Part shown: positions 1 to 7,780 of the stretch, one piece after another
How the letters are laid out: each line of letters starts with the position of its first letter
How positions within the stretch are numbered: the stretch's first letter is position 1
NCBI GenBank assembly: GCA_965603205.1
Contig: CBFDCC010000014.1
Span: 1 to 59,229 of the forward strand
Reading direction: 5' to 3'
Origin: Temperatibacter sp965603205
GTDB taxonomy: Bacteria; Pseudomonadota; Alphaproteobacteria; Sphingomonadales; Kordiimonadaceae
Length of the DNA: 59,229 nucleotides
Made by a program: the position numbers and the translations under genes
Notes under the pieces: generated by a model
What the model was told of the DNA's origin: nothing
Database searches by the model: none
Seen by the model: only the letters and a program-made list of their open reading frames with translations

Positions 1-54
1 GAAGAAACCGAAGAAACCGAAGAAACCGAAGAAACCGAAGAAACCGAAGAAACC
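1..54 (+). repeat. 9-bp tandem repeat (GAAGAAACC x6) in tatB tail
   Basis: Six perfect copies of the 9-base unit GAAGAAACC, in frame, encode (Glu-Glu-Thr)6. The array may extend left of the window. Perfect copies suggest recent slippage, so copy number may vary between strains. Confidence 0.9.
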
Positions 55-111
55 GGTGTCGAAGAAGATAATGCCAAAGAAGACAAGGATGACGCTCATG
101 ACGTCCGATGA
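1..111 (+). CDS. tatB: TatB C-terminal tail (partial, 5' end outside window)
   Basis: An open frame runs from base 1 to a TGA at 109-111 and encodes six Glu-Glu-Thr repeats followed by an acidic/basic tail ending in DAHDVR. TatB is the membrane-anchored receptor partner of TatC in twin-arginine export, and its C-terminal tail is variable, hydrophilic and often acidic. The identification rests on position: alphaproteobacteria usually carry tatA-tatB-tatC-serS in this order, and the frame overlaps the tatC start by 14 bases, as expected for a coupled operon. No conserved TatB domain is inside the window, so another protein with an acidic tail cannot be excluded. Confidence 0.6.
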   Translation, partial: EETEETEETEETEETEETGVEEDNAKEDKDDAHDVR

Positions 112-964
112 TGAGTATCAGCCGAGTCCACCAGATTTTATCGAGGGTGATACTGTCGATGAGACTGAGGCCAGTAAAAGCCCAATTCTTGACCATTTAA
201 AGGAATTACGTCGTCGCTTGATCTATGTGGTGACTGGTATGATAATCTTCTTCTGTGTGGGGCTTTTCTTCGCCAACGAGATTTTCCAGTTTCTCGCACA
301 GCCTTATGTGGACGCACAAACCAGCCTGCAAGCTGATAGTGGCGTAGATACAGGCGTGCGCATGATCTACACCAGTTTGACTGAGAAGTTCGTCGTTGAT
401 TTAAAGGTGGCGCTATATGCGGCCTTTATGGTGACATTTCCTTTCATTCTCATGCAGATATGGAAATTCGTTGCACCAGGTCTTTATAAGCATGAAAAAC
501 GCGCCTTTTTCCCGTTTTTGCTAGCGACCCCTATGTTGTTTCTCGGCGGCGCATCTCTTGCTTATTATTTTGTTATACCATGGGCATGGGAGTTTTTGCT
601 CAGTTACCAGCAATTTGGCAGTGATAGTACATTACAGATCGCAGCAGAAGCGAAAGTGAATGAATATCTATCCCTGATCATGAAATTGATCTTTGCCTTT
701 GGATTTGCCTTTTTACTGCCAGTGTTTTTGACCCTTTTGGGTCGTGCTGGTATTGTATCGGCAGCTACTTTGCGTGATAAGCGTCGTTATATGGTGGTGG
801 TGACATTTTTAATGGCCGCATTCTTAACGCCACCTGATCCGATGAGCCAAGTTGCACTGGGTATACCGATTATGATTTTATACGAGATTTCGATCATATT
901 GATTGCCATGTCGGAAAAGAAAAAACGAACAGCAGAAAATGCTGATGATGAAACTCAAGAATAA
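98..964 (+). CDS. tatC: Sec-independent protein translocase subunit TatC
   Basis: Polytopic inner-membrane core of the Tat export system, which binds the twin-arginine signal of folded substrates with TatB. About 288 residues, with the family signature near the N-terminus (LDHLKELRRRL) followed by six hydrophobic segments separated by the usual periplasmic loops, including a LPVFLTLLGRAGIV stretch and a PPDPMSQ loop before the last helices. The ATG at 98 is chosen because it precedes the acidic N-terminal extension MTSDDEYQ; upstream in-frame codons lie inside the tatB tail. It overlaps that frame by 14 bases and is followed 18 bases later by serS. Tat substrates are visible in the window, for example the amidohydrolase at 9517-11205, which has an RR signal peptide. 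Confidence 0.97.
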   Translation: MTSDDEYQPSPPDFIEGDTVDETEASKSPILDHLKELRRRLIYVVTGMIIFFCVGLFFANEIFQFLAQPYVDAQTSLQADSGVDTGVRMIYTSLTEKFVVDLKVALYAAFMVTFPFILMQIWKFVAPGLYKHEKRAFFPFLLATPMLFLGGASLAYYFVIPWAWEFLLSYQQFGSDSTLQIAAEAKVNEYLSLIMKLIFAFGFAFLLPVFLTLLGRAGIVSAATLRDKRRYMVVVTFLMAAFLTPPDPMSQVALGIPIMILYEISIILIAMSEKKKRTAENADDETQE

Positions 965-982
965 TAACCATTTGGAAATACT

Positions 983-2260
983 ATGTTTGATATAAAGTTT
1001 ATTCGCGAAAACCCTGCTGAATTTGATGCTGCTATGGCGCGTCGTAAGGTCGAGCCTCAATCTGATTCTATCTTAGCATTAGATACAAAATACCGCGCAC
1101 TACTAACCGAAAGCCAAGAAGCACAAGCGCGCCGTAATGTTGCGTCAAAGTTAATTGGTGCGGCCAAAGGGCAAGGCAATGAAGAAGAAGCGCAAGCCCT
1201 TATGACTGAAGTGGGCACGCTGAAGGATCGCATTGCTGAAATAGCGGTGGAAGAGGTCGCAACGGGTGATGCGTTAAATACGCTCCTGTCAAGCTTGCCG
1301 AATATGATCTACGCGGATGTGCCAGACGGTGCAGACGAAGATGATAATGAGGAAATGCGTACTTGGGGAGAAAAGCCGAGCTTTGATTTTGAACCGCAAG
1401 AGCATTTCGACTTGGGTGAGAAACTGGACGGTATGGACTTTGAGCGCGCTGCGAAAATGTCAGGTGCGCGTTTTGTGATTTTAAAAGGTGGCATAGCGCG
1501 TCTAGAGCGTGCGCTGGGTCAGTTCATGATTGACCTGCATACTAACGAGCATGGCTATACAGAGGTGGTGACACCTGTGCTTGTGCGCAGTGAAGCGCTA
1601 TACGGCACTAGCCAGCTACCAAAATTTGAAGATGATCTGTTTAAGCAAGACACAGGGCATTATTTGATCCCAACGGCTGAGGTTACGCTAACCAATCTAC
1701 ACGCAGGTGATATCATCGAAGAAGAGAGCTTGCCACTGCGATATGCTAGCTTAACACAGTGTTTCCGCGCTGAGGCTGGTTCTGCTGGTCGTGACACACG
1801 TGGTATGATCCGTCAGCACCAGTTCGCTAAGGTTGAAATGGTAGCCATGACAACGCCAGAGGAATCTGACGCTGAATTAGAGCGCCTACTTGGTTGCGCC
1901 GAGGAAGTGCTAAAGCGTCTAGAGTTAGCGCACCGCACGCTTAAGCTATGTACGGGTGATATTGGTTTTGGTGCACGTCGTACCTTTGACATCGAGGTAT
2001 GGCTACCGGGTCAAGATCGTTTCCGTGAGATATCTAGTTGCTCCGTCACGGGTGATTTCCAAGCGCGCCGTATGAAAACTCGCTGTCGCCCTAAGGGTGA
2101 GAAGCAAACACGCTTTATTCATACGTTAAATGGCTCTGGCCTTGCTGTTGGTCGCACATTAATTGCTGTATTAGAAAATTATCAAAACGCCGATGGTAGC
2201 ATCCGTGTGCCTGATGTTCTCAAACCGTATATGGGTGGCCTTGAGGTTATAAAAGGTTAG
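983..2260 (+). CDS. serS: Serine--tRNA ligase
   Basis: Class II aminoacyl-tRNA synthetase that charges tRNA-Ser (and tRNA-Sec where present) in the cytoplasm. At 425 residues it has the normal family length. An N-terminal antiparallel coiled-coil arm (roughly residues 25-110, rich in Ala/Glu/Lys) precedes the catalytic domain. Motif 2 is visible as TQCFRAEAGSAGRDTRG and motif 3 as GSGLAVGRTLIAVLENYQ near the C-terminus. It lies 18 bases after tatC and is probably co-transcribed with it. In many alphaproteobacteria surE and pcm follow serS; here a palindromic repeat and the M23 gene follow directly. Confidence 0.98.
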   Translation: MFDIKFIRENPAEFDAAMARRKVEPQSDSILALDTKYRALLTESQEAQARRNVASKLIGAAKGQGNEEEAQALMTEVGTLKDRIAEIAVEEVATGDALNTLLSSLPNMIYADVPDGADEDDNEEMRTWGEKPSFDFEPQEHFDLGEKLDGMDFERAAKMSGARFVILKGGIARLERALGQFMIDLHTNEHGYTEVVTPVLVRSEALYGTSQLPKFEDDLFKQDTGHYLIPTAEVTLTNLHAGDIIEEESLPLRYASLTQCFRAEAGSAGRDTRGMIRQHQFAKVEMVAMTTPEESDAELERLLGCAEEVLKRLELAHRTLKLCTGDIGFGARRTFDIEVWLPGQDRFREISSCSVTGDFQARRMKTRCRPKGEKQTRFIHTLNGSGLAVGRTLIAVLENYQNADGSIRVPDVLKPYMGGLEVIKG

Positions 2261-2277
2261 TTCATATCCCTAAAGCT

Positions 2278-2361
2278 CGTCACTCCCGCGAAGGCGGGAG
2301 TCTATGCCTAATCACTGAGTTTGGTGGTCCAAAATGGATTCCCGCCTACGCGGGAATGACG
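2278..2361 (+). repeat. Palindromic intergenic repeat element with 28-bp inverted arms
   Basis: The left arm (2278-2305) starts CGTCACTCCCGCGAAGGCGG, and the right arm (2334-2361) is its near-perfect reverse complement, ending GCGGGAATGACG. Each arm is itself a small hairpin (CTCCCGC/GCGGGAG and ATTCCCGC/GCGGGAAT), so the 84-base element can fold as two hairpins or one long one. Repeats of the form ATTCCCGC-N-GCGGGAAT are widespread, non-autonomous intergenic repeats in proteobacteria. It lies between serS and the M23 gene, where surE and pcm are commonly found. Confidence 0.8.
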
Positions 2362-2424
2362 GGGAGAGGGAACTCATGTAAGGATTATCTTGATCTTGCA
2401 AATTCTTCTGCTTATCGTGATTTC

Positions 2425-3426
2425 ATGATGAGTAGCAATGCATTAAAGATTAAACAGTATATACTGGCGCCACTAGTGGTCGTCAGTCTGTTAGTGCTGT
2501 CTGCTTGCGGTGGGGGCAGTAACCCCGCTGCTATTAAAGGCGTGAATAAGGTCCGTAATTCACCCAAGTCTATGCCATATCCAAAGGCCAATCCTAGAAG
2601 ATCAAGAGGCGTAGCTTCTGCGGGCAATGTGGTGGTACGAAAGGGTGATACTCTTTATAATATATCAAAGCGTTATAAGGTGACGGTGCGAGATATTATT
2701 CGCGCTAACCGTCTGCGTTCGCCTTATACCTTGTCACTGGGGCAACGTCTTAGTTTGCCTTCACCCAAGACCCACATAGTTAAAAAGGGCGAGACAGGTT
2801 ATTCTATCGCGCAGAAATACAGCGTGAATCTTTCATCCATGATGAAGATTAATAGGGTGCGGGCACCTTTTAGTCTTAGCATTGGGCGAAAGTTGAAACT
2901 GCCTGGTGGTGCAACCATGCGATCTACTAAGGTTGCTAAGGCCCCGAAGTCCAAATGGAGACCAAAAACTGCGCCAAAGAAGGCCTCCCGTTATACACCC
3001 AAAAAAGGCGGTAAGGTCGCACGCTTAACGCCGCCAAAAAAATCAGGTCAATATTTTGCTTGGCCTGTACGCGGTCAGCTTATTCAGCGTTTTGGGCCAA
3101 AGCAGGGCGGCGTACATAATGACGGTATTAATATACTGGCTAAAAAAGGCTCTACGGTCCGCGCGTCAGAAACAGGCATTGTTGTCTATGCGTCTAACGC
3201 GCTCGAGGGATACGGCAACTTAATCTTGATAAAGCACCAAGGCGGCTGGATGACAGCCTATGCCCATACATCAAAAATGACAGTCACGCGCGGTCAGCAA
3301 GTTAAAAAGGGGCAGATGATTGGGCAGGTTGGGGCAACAGGCGGCGTTAGTAAGCCACAGCTCCATTTTGAAATCCGCCGCGCCCGCAAAGCCCTTGATC
3401 CACTGAGGTATTTGGCCAAGGGGTAG
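2425..3426 (+). CDS. LysM/M23 (LytM-like) lipoprotein, probable amidase activator of NlpD/EnvC type
   Basis: Exported lipoprotein of about 333 residues: a basic start, a hydrophobic segment and a lipobox LSAC followed by GGG. Two LysM peptidoglycan-binding repeats follow (VVRKGDTLYNISKRYKV and HIVKKGETGYSIAQKYSV), then a Lys/Pro-rich linker and a C-terminal M23 domain. The zinc-site motifs look degenerate: HNDGIN stands where active LytM enzymes have HxxxD, and QLHFE where they have HxH. That pattern suits a regulator that activates cell-wall amidases during division rather than a peptidase. I chose ATG 2425 (or 2428), just before the signal peptide; earlier in-frame starts lie in the repeat element. 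The context serS, M23, yajC-secDF is typical for alphaproteobacteria. Confidence 0.85.
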   Translation: MMSSNALKIKQYILAPLVVVSLLVLSACGGGSNPAAIKGVNKVRNSPKSMPYPKANPRRSRGVASAGNVVVRKGDTLYNISKRYKVTVRDIIRANRLRSPYTLSLGQRLSLPSPKTHIVKKGETGYSIAQKYSVNLSSMMKINRVRAPFSLSIGRKLKLPGGATMRSTKVAKAPKSKWRPKTAPKKASRYTPKKGGKVARLTPPKKSGQYFAWPVRGQLIQRFGPKQGGVHNDGINILAKKGSTVRASETGIVVYASNALEGYGNLILIKHQGGWMTAYAHTSKMTVTRGQQVKKGQMIGQVGATGGVSKPQLHFEIRRARKALDPLRYLAKG

Positions 3427-3432
3427 AAGCTT

Positions 3433-3559
3433 GTCACTCCGCACTTGATATGGTGTCTATTGAAAGCGGGGTGCTTTAGGATTGAATATTGTATCTAATT
3501 TTGAGCTGCTAGTGTGAACATCACTGTATAATGGATCCCGCATCAAGTACGGGATGACG
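3433..3559 (+). repeat. Degenerate palindromic repeat element
   Basis: The right arm 3531-3558 (ATGGATCCCGCATCAAGTAC, then GGGATGAC) is a hairpin-forming repeat. Its reverse complement matches imperfectly to 3433-3460 (GTCACTCCGCACTTGATATG). The layout of two outward arms about 70 bases apart mirrors the element at 2278-2361, but the left arm is decayed. It sits just downstream of the truncated DUF815 gene and may mark the deletion scar. Confidence 0.6.
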
Positions 3560-3625
3560 GTCAAAAATAGGAAACTTGTTTCCGTACCGACTAAGTAGGA
3601 GGCCGAGCCAATGCTAGGATAGCCA

Positions 3626-3886
3626 CTAGTGGCGTTTGAGCGGACAATTATAGGCGGAAAATCCTTTGGCAAAGCGCTCAGTATTTTCAAAGAGGGTATT
3701 TAGACTTCTATCGATTCCCTTTAACAGGCTCAGTGGAATAGCTGATATCTCAGATACTGGGCGTAGGTTTAATGTATGCGCGCCGTAGACAAACGCATGG
3801 GCAGAATTGGCATCAAAAGAGGTAGCTTGTTCTGGAGAAATACGCTCTAGCGCAGCTGCGATACGCTCTAAATACCTGTTATCCAT
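3626..3886 (-). pseudogene. Remnant of DUF815-type AAA+ ATPase gene (N-terminal fragment)
   Basis: An 86-codon minus-strand frame starts like the DUF815 ATP-binding proteins that commonly sit between the M23 gene and yajC in alphaproteobacteria. The ERIAAALERI start, SAHAFVYG, the LLKGIDRSLNTLFENTERFAKG segment and AYN fit the stretch just before the Walker A loop of that family. The frame then ends (CPLKRH-stop) where the P-loop (GARGMGKSS in intact relatives, recalled from memory) should begin. No Walker motif appears in any frame down to 3427. The remaining part appears deleted, with a degenerate repeat element in its place. A small expressed protein is possible but unlikely. The identification is from memory of the family, not a search. 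Confidence 0.6.
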
Positions 3887-4005
3887 ATTATTTTCTCTTA
3901 ACCATTGTTATTTTGACGATGACCACTTGTATCACCCTTATTTCATACCTATCTCTTAACATAACGTTTTGCCAAGGTTTTTTTGGTAATTAGAGCGCTG
4001 ATATG

Positions 4006-4033
4006 TTGCAATTAATGTGGGCGTGATTATAGT
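4006..4033 (+). promoter_or_regulatory. Putative sigma-70 promoter of yajC-secDF
   Basis: TTGCAA (4006-4011) and TATAGT (4028-4033) are separated by 16 bases and lie about 60 bases before the yajC start. The site is assigned by eye only. Confidence 0.45.
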
Positions 4034-4091
4034 CGCCTCAACAGACAAAAATAACACACTTGATGTGGGAAGAAATTAAAGGGATTTATCT

Positions 4092-4448
4092 ATGTTTTCA
4101 TCACCAGTATATGCACAAGCTCAGGACGCTGCTATGGCCGCGGGTCAGCCAGGTCTATTAGAAAGCTTAATGCCACTACTATTTATCGTTCTTATCTTTT
4201 GGTTCTTGGTACTACGCCCACAACAAAAGCGTATGAAGGAACACCGCGCAATGGTTGCGGACGTTAAGCGCGGCGATACTGTTGTGACGGCTGGTGGTAT
4301 TATCGGCAAAGTAACCAAGGTACGCGATGACAACGAAGTTGAAGTTGAAATTGCTGATGGTGTTAAGATCAAAGTGGTTTCGACGACGCTATCGGATGTA
4401 CGTGTCAAAGGCGAGCCAGCAAAAGATAAAGATGCTGACAAAAAATAG
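4092..4448 (+). CDS. yajC: Preprotein translocase accessory subunit YajC
   Basis: Small single-span inner-membrane protein that associates with SecDF and assists the SecYEG channel. At 118 residues it is typical. One hydrophobic helix (about residues 26-45, LMPLLFIVLIFWFLVLRPQQ) is followed by the family motif QQKRMKEHRAMVADVKRGDTVVTAGG and a small beta-rich cytoplasmic domain. A purine-rich AAAGGG lies about 8 bases before the ATG. It is followed by a hairpin and then secD, so it probably heads the yajC-secD-secF operon. Confidence 0.97.
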   Translation: MFSSPVYAQAQDAAMAAGQPGLLESLMPLLFIVLIFWFLVLRPQQKRMKEHRAMVADVKRGDTVVTAGGIIGKVTKVRDDNEVEVEIADGVKIKVVSTTLSDVRVKGEPAKDKDADKK

Positions 4449-4461
4449 AATAAAGTAACAG

Positions 4462-4486
4462 GAACCCCGATTATCTTTCGGGGTTC
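4462..4486 (+). terminator. Hairpin between yajC and secD
   Basis: GAACCCCGA (4462-4470) pairs perfectly with TCGGGGTTC (4478-4486) over a 7-base loop. The following bases are only mildly T-rich, so this may be a partial terminator or an intercistronic stabiliser that sets the ratio of YajC to SecDF. Confidence 0.65.
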
Positions 4487-4526
4487 TGCTTATCTACAAT
4501 TTAGTAGAGTTTTAAAGGACGATGCG

Positions 4527-6158
4527 ATGCTTGATTTCCCGCGCTGGAAAGTCATTACGATTTTATTAGTTTGCTTTTTCGGCTTTCTAGGGGCTTTGCC
4601 TAATTTCTTGGACGAAGAAACTCGTGCTGAAATGCCTGCTTTTATGCCGACTCAAACCCTAGCGCTGGGTCTGGATTTACAAGGTGGTGTTCACTTGCTG
4701 TTTGAGGCTGATACGGCTGATGTGGTGAAAACGCGCCTCAGTAACTTACTGGGCGAAGTTCAGGATATTCGCCGTGATAAAAACAACCCTGGCAATCGTC
4801 GCCTTATCCGCAGTGTTCGCCCCGTTGGTGATACTGTTGTGGTAGAGGCGCGCGTGGGAAATACTGAAGAAACGACTGACGAAACTATTGAAAAAGTCCG
4901 TAAATTATTATTCCCCGTTACACAGGCAGTTGCTGCGACGACTAGTATTGCTGGTGGTGTAACAGAGATTGACATGGAGCGCGAAGGCCGCTTATTTACA
5001 CTCAGCCTAACAGAACAGGGCGTGTTGATGCAAAAGCGTGACGCCGTTACCCGCTCTATCGAGGTTATTCGCAAGCGTGTTGATCCCGCTGGAACGCGCG
5101 AGATCACTCTGCAGCGTCAAGGCGAAGACCGCATTATTCTGCAAGTGCCAGGTGAGAGCGACCCACGTCGCCTACTCGAGATAATAACACAAGCAGCTAA
5201 GCTGACATTCCATGAAGTGATGAATACTCTGTCTCCAGAGGATATGGCCCGTGGTCGTGTACCCCCTGGCGTTGAGATTGTGAAGATGAAAGAGGGTGGC
5301 TCAATTGCCATTCGCAGTCGTGTGATTGTGTCTGGTGGTGATTTGACCAATGCTAAGGCTGCATTTGATCAGAATGGCGAATCTGCAGTTGCCTTTACAT
5401 TCAATGCTCGTGGTGCCCGCCGTTTTGGTGACTATACGCGCAAAAACATCGGCAAATTATTCGCTATTCGTCTTGATGACGAGATCATCAGTGCGCCGCG
5501 TATTCAAACGGCTATCCTTGGTGGTAGTGGCCAAATCACTGGCATGGGCGGTGTGGAAGAATCAACAAATCTCGCTACGTTACTTAAAGCTGGTGCACTG
5601 CCTGTTGCGTTAACCGTGATGGAACAGCGCACAGTTGGTCCTGATCTTGGTGCAGATTCTATTGAGGCTGGTAAATGGGCGTCGATGCTGGGCTTTGTTG
5701 CCGTGATTGTCTTTATGGGGATCAGCTATGGTCGTTTTGGTCTTGCTGCCAATACGGCGTTGATTGTGAATTTGATATTGATTATGGCTGCTCTTAGCTT
5801 TTTTCAAGCCACATTAACATTGCCGGGTATTGCAGGTATTGTTCTAACAATCGGTATGGCGGTTGATGCCAATGTGTTGGTGTTTGAACGTATTCGAGAA
5901 GAACAAAATGCCGGCAAGGCACCCTTTGCTGCAATGGATACTGGTTACGCTCAGGCGTTCTCGACCATTATGGATGCCAATATCACTACATTTATTGCTG
6001 CTGCGGTACTTTATATGCTTGGTACAGGGCCGGTTCAGGGCTTTGCTGTTACGCTGGCCATCGGTATCCTCACATCCATGTTCACCGCTGTTATGTTAAC
6101 ACGTTATATACTTGCCACTTGGTTGCGCCTCTCGCGTCCTGCCAAGTTGCCATTGTAA
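4527..6158 (+). CDS. secD: Protein translocase subunit SecD
   Basis: RND-superfamily membrane subunit that uses the proton-motive force to pull exported proteins out of SecYEG on the periplasmic side. Its 543 residues comprise an N-terminal helix (ITILLVCFFGFLGALPNFL), the motif LGLDLQGGVHLLFE, a large periplasmic P1 head domain (about residues 60-360) and a C-terminal block of five helices containing GMAVDANVLVFERIREE, the conserved TM4-region signature. Start ATG 4527 has a purine-rich AAAGGA upstream. secF follows after 12 bases. Confidence 0.98.
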   Translation: MLDFPRWKVITILLVCFFGFLGALPNFLDEETRAEMPAFMPTQTLALGLDLQGGVHLLFEADTADVVKTRLSNLLGEVQDIRRDKNNPGNRRLIRSVRPVGDTVVVEARVGNTEETTDETIEKVRKLLFPVTQAVAATTSIAGGVTEIDMEREGRLFTLSLTEQGVLMQKRDAVTRSIEVIRKRVDPAGTREITLQRQGEDRIILQVPGESDPRRLLEIITQAAKLTFHEVMNTLSPEDMARGRVPPGVEIVKMKEGGSIAIRSRVIVSGGDLTNAKAAFDQNGESAVAFTFNARGARRFGDYTRKNIGKLFAIRLDDEIISAPRIQTAILGGSGQITGMGGVEESTNLATLLKAGALPVALTVMEQRTVGPDLGADSIEAGKWASMLGFVAVIVFMGISYGRFGLAANTALIVNLILIMAALSFFQATLTLPGIAGIVLTIGMAVDANVLVFERIREEQNAGKAPFAAMDTGYAQAFSTIMDANITTFIAAAVLYMLGTGPVQGFAVTLAIGILTSMFTAVMLTRYILATWLRLSRPAKLPL

Positions 6159-6170
6159 GGAGGCCGTCAG

Positions 6171-7142
6171 ATGTTTCAGAAATTAATCAGCGGTTCTGAT
6201 ATTAAGTTTCTTAGCTATCGTAAAATAGCTTTGGTTTTATCTGTAATATGCATGTTCATCTCTATTGGCTTATTTGCAGTCAAGGGTTTGAATTACGGCA
6301 TCGATTTTAAGGGTGGTATCACCATTGAAATAGGCACACCCAATGTTGTGCCTATTGCCAAAGTGCGCGCGACATTATCGGCTCTAAATCTTGGTGACGT
6401 GAAGGTGCAAGAATATGGCCGCCCAACAGAGGCGCTTATTCGTATTGAGCGTCAACCAGGCGGTGATGCAGCGCAAAAGGATGCGATCGACGCGGTACAA
6501 ACAGCACTCGATACTGCAATCGAAGGCATTACATACCGCCAAGAAAATGTGGTTGGTCCTGTGGTGTCAGAAGAGTTGAAAACTGATGGTGTGTTATCGG
6601 TGACTGTGGCTATCTTTGCGGTGCTTATTTATATTTGGTTCCGTTTTGAGTGGCAATTTGGTCTAGGCGCTGTATTTGCTCTTGTGCATGATGTGGTGCT
6701 AACTATTGGTTTCTTTTCCTTTACGGAACTTGAGTTTAATCTGTCAATCATTGCGGCATTGCTGACGATTGTTGGTTATTCGCTGAATGATACCGTGGTT
6801 GTTTATGACCGCGTGCGGGAAAATATCCGTAAATTCCGTAAGAAGCCTATGGAAGATGTTCTTAACCTATCGCTTAACCAAACACTAACACGCACGATCA
6901 TGACCTCTGTGACAACGTTGCTGGCATTGCTAGCGCTGTTTTTCTTTGGTGGTCAGGTGATACAAGGCTTCGCTGATGCGATGATCTGGGGTGTGGTTAT
7001 TGGTACATATAGCTCTATCTTTGTAGCATCCCCTGTATTGATGATGTTCAACCTGCGTTCTGAGGATTTGATTATAGATGATCCACACCAGAATGATCCA
7101 ACAGTTGATAAAGCATCTCGCCCTGGAATGTTTGAGCAATAA
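6171..7142 (+). CDS. secF: Protein translocase subunit SecF
   Basis: Partner of SecD in the proton-driven Sec accessory complex. At 323 residues it shows an N-terminal helix, the family motif NYGIDFKGGITIEI, a short periplasmic domain, then five helices with IVGYSLNDTVVVYDRVREN and the TRTIMTSVTTLLALLALFFFGG segment. An AAGGAGG Shine-Dalgarno sequence lies just before the ATG. The stop overlaps the next start (TAATG at 7140-7144), so translation of the downstream gene is probably coupled. Confidence 0.98.
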   Translation: MFQKLISGSDIKFLSYRKIALVLSVICMFISIGLFAVKGLNYGIDFKGGITIEIGTPNVVPIAKVRATLSALNLGDVKVQEYGRPTEALIRIERQPGGDAAQKDAIDAVQTALDTAIEGITYRQENVVGPVVSEELKTDGVLSVTVAIFAVLIYIWFRFEWQFGLGAVFALVHDVVLTIGFFSFTELEFNLSIIAALLTIVGYSLNDTVVVYDRVRENIRKFRKKPMEDVLNLSLNQTLTRTIMTSVTTLLALLALFFFGGQVIQGFADAMIWGVVIGTYSSIFVASPVLMMFNLRSEDLIIDDPHQNDPTVDKASRPGMFEQ

Positions 7143-7543
7143 TGCGCGGAGAGATTAAATCCGCGGGTCTAACCCTTACGCCTCAATCAGATGATGATTT
7201 ATTACTGGTTGAGGGGTATGGTAACGGCGGCTTTAAAATGCGGGGCAGTCGTATCATGGGCAGTATGCTGGTTATGCCCACAGGTTTTTTCCCCCTTGAG
7301 GCTACATCAATTGATGCGTTAACCTTAGGGCATCTAGAGAAATTATTCGATGCAGAGTATCTACCAGAGATTCTACTTATTGGTACTGGTGAGCGTATGA
7401 TGCTATTGCCAGCTCCATTAAAAGCCGACCTAAAAGCCAAGGGTATCGGCTTTGACCCCATGGATACAGGTGCGGCGGCCCGCACATTTAATGTGCTAAC
7501 CATGGAAGCGCGCCGTGTTGCCGCGGTTTTAATTGCTGTTTAA
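7142..7543 (+). CDS. Mth938-like domain protein (DUF498)
   Basis: Cytoplasmic protein of 133 residues of the Mth938/NDUFAF3-like family. In alphaproteobacteria this gene commonly follows secF, as here (TAATG overlap). Visible family features are the YGNGGFKMRG segment, the GSMLVMPTGFFP strand, the LLIGTGERMMLLP core and the GIGFDPMDTGAAARTFNVL motif. Mitochondrial relatives help assemble respiratory complex I, but the bacterial role is not firmly known. It is the last gene of the yajC-secD-secF transcription unit. Confidence 0.88.
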   Translation: MRGEIKSAGLTLTPQSDDDLLLVEGYGNGGFKMRGSRIMGSMLVMPTGFFPLEATSIDALTLGHLEKLFDAEYLPEILLIGTGERMMLLPAPLKADLKAKGIGFDPMDTGAAARTFNVLTMEARRVAAVLIAV

Positions 7544-7780
7544 CGCAGGTAATGCACGACTTACCGCCAAGTTAAACTGTTTATCGCAACCACCGCACCA
7601 TTCACCGATTGATTGTTTCTTTGCTTTTCGCGGATGTTAGTGTGTCTTTAACAACAAAAGAGCAAAAGCTCATAAAGGCCCGAGACACGAAACATACAGC
7701 GAGGTCGCAATCCTACAAATAAGTAGGAAGTGAAATATAAAACAAATAGAGCACTGAGTTAGAAGAAATCGAAGGATAAT

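Noticed and set aside
2356..2424. In-frame ATG 23 codons upstream of the M23 lipoprotein start
   Set aside because: It lies within the edge of the palindromic repeat and would bury the lipoprotein signal peptide.
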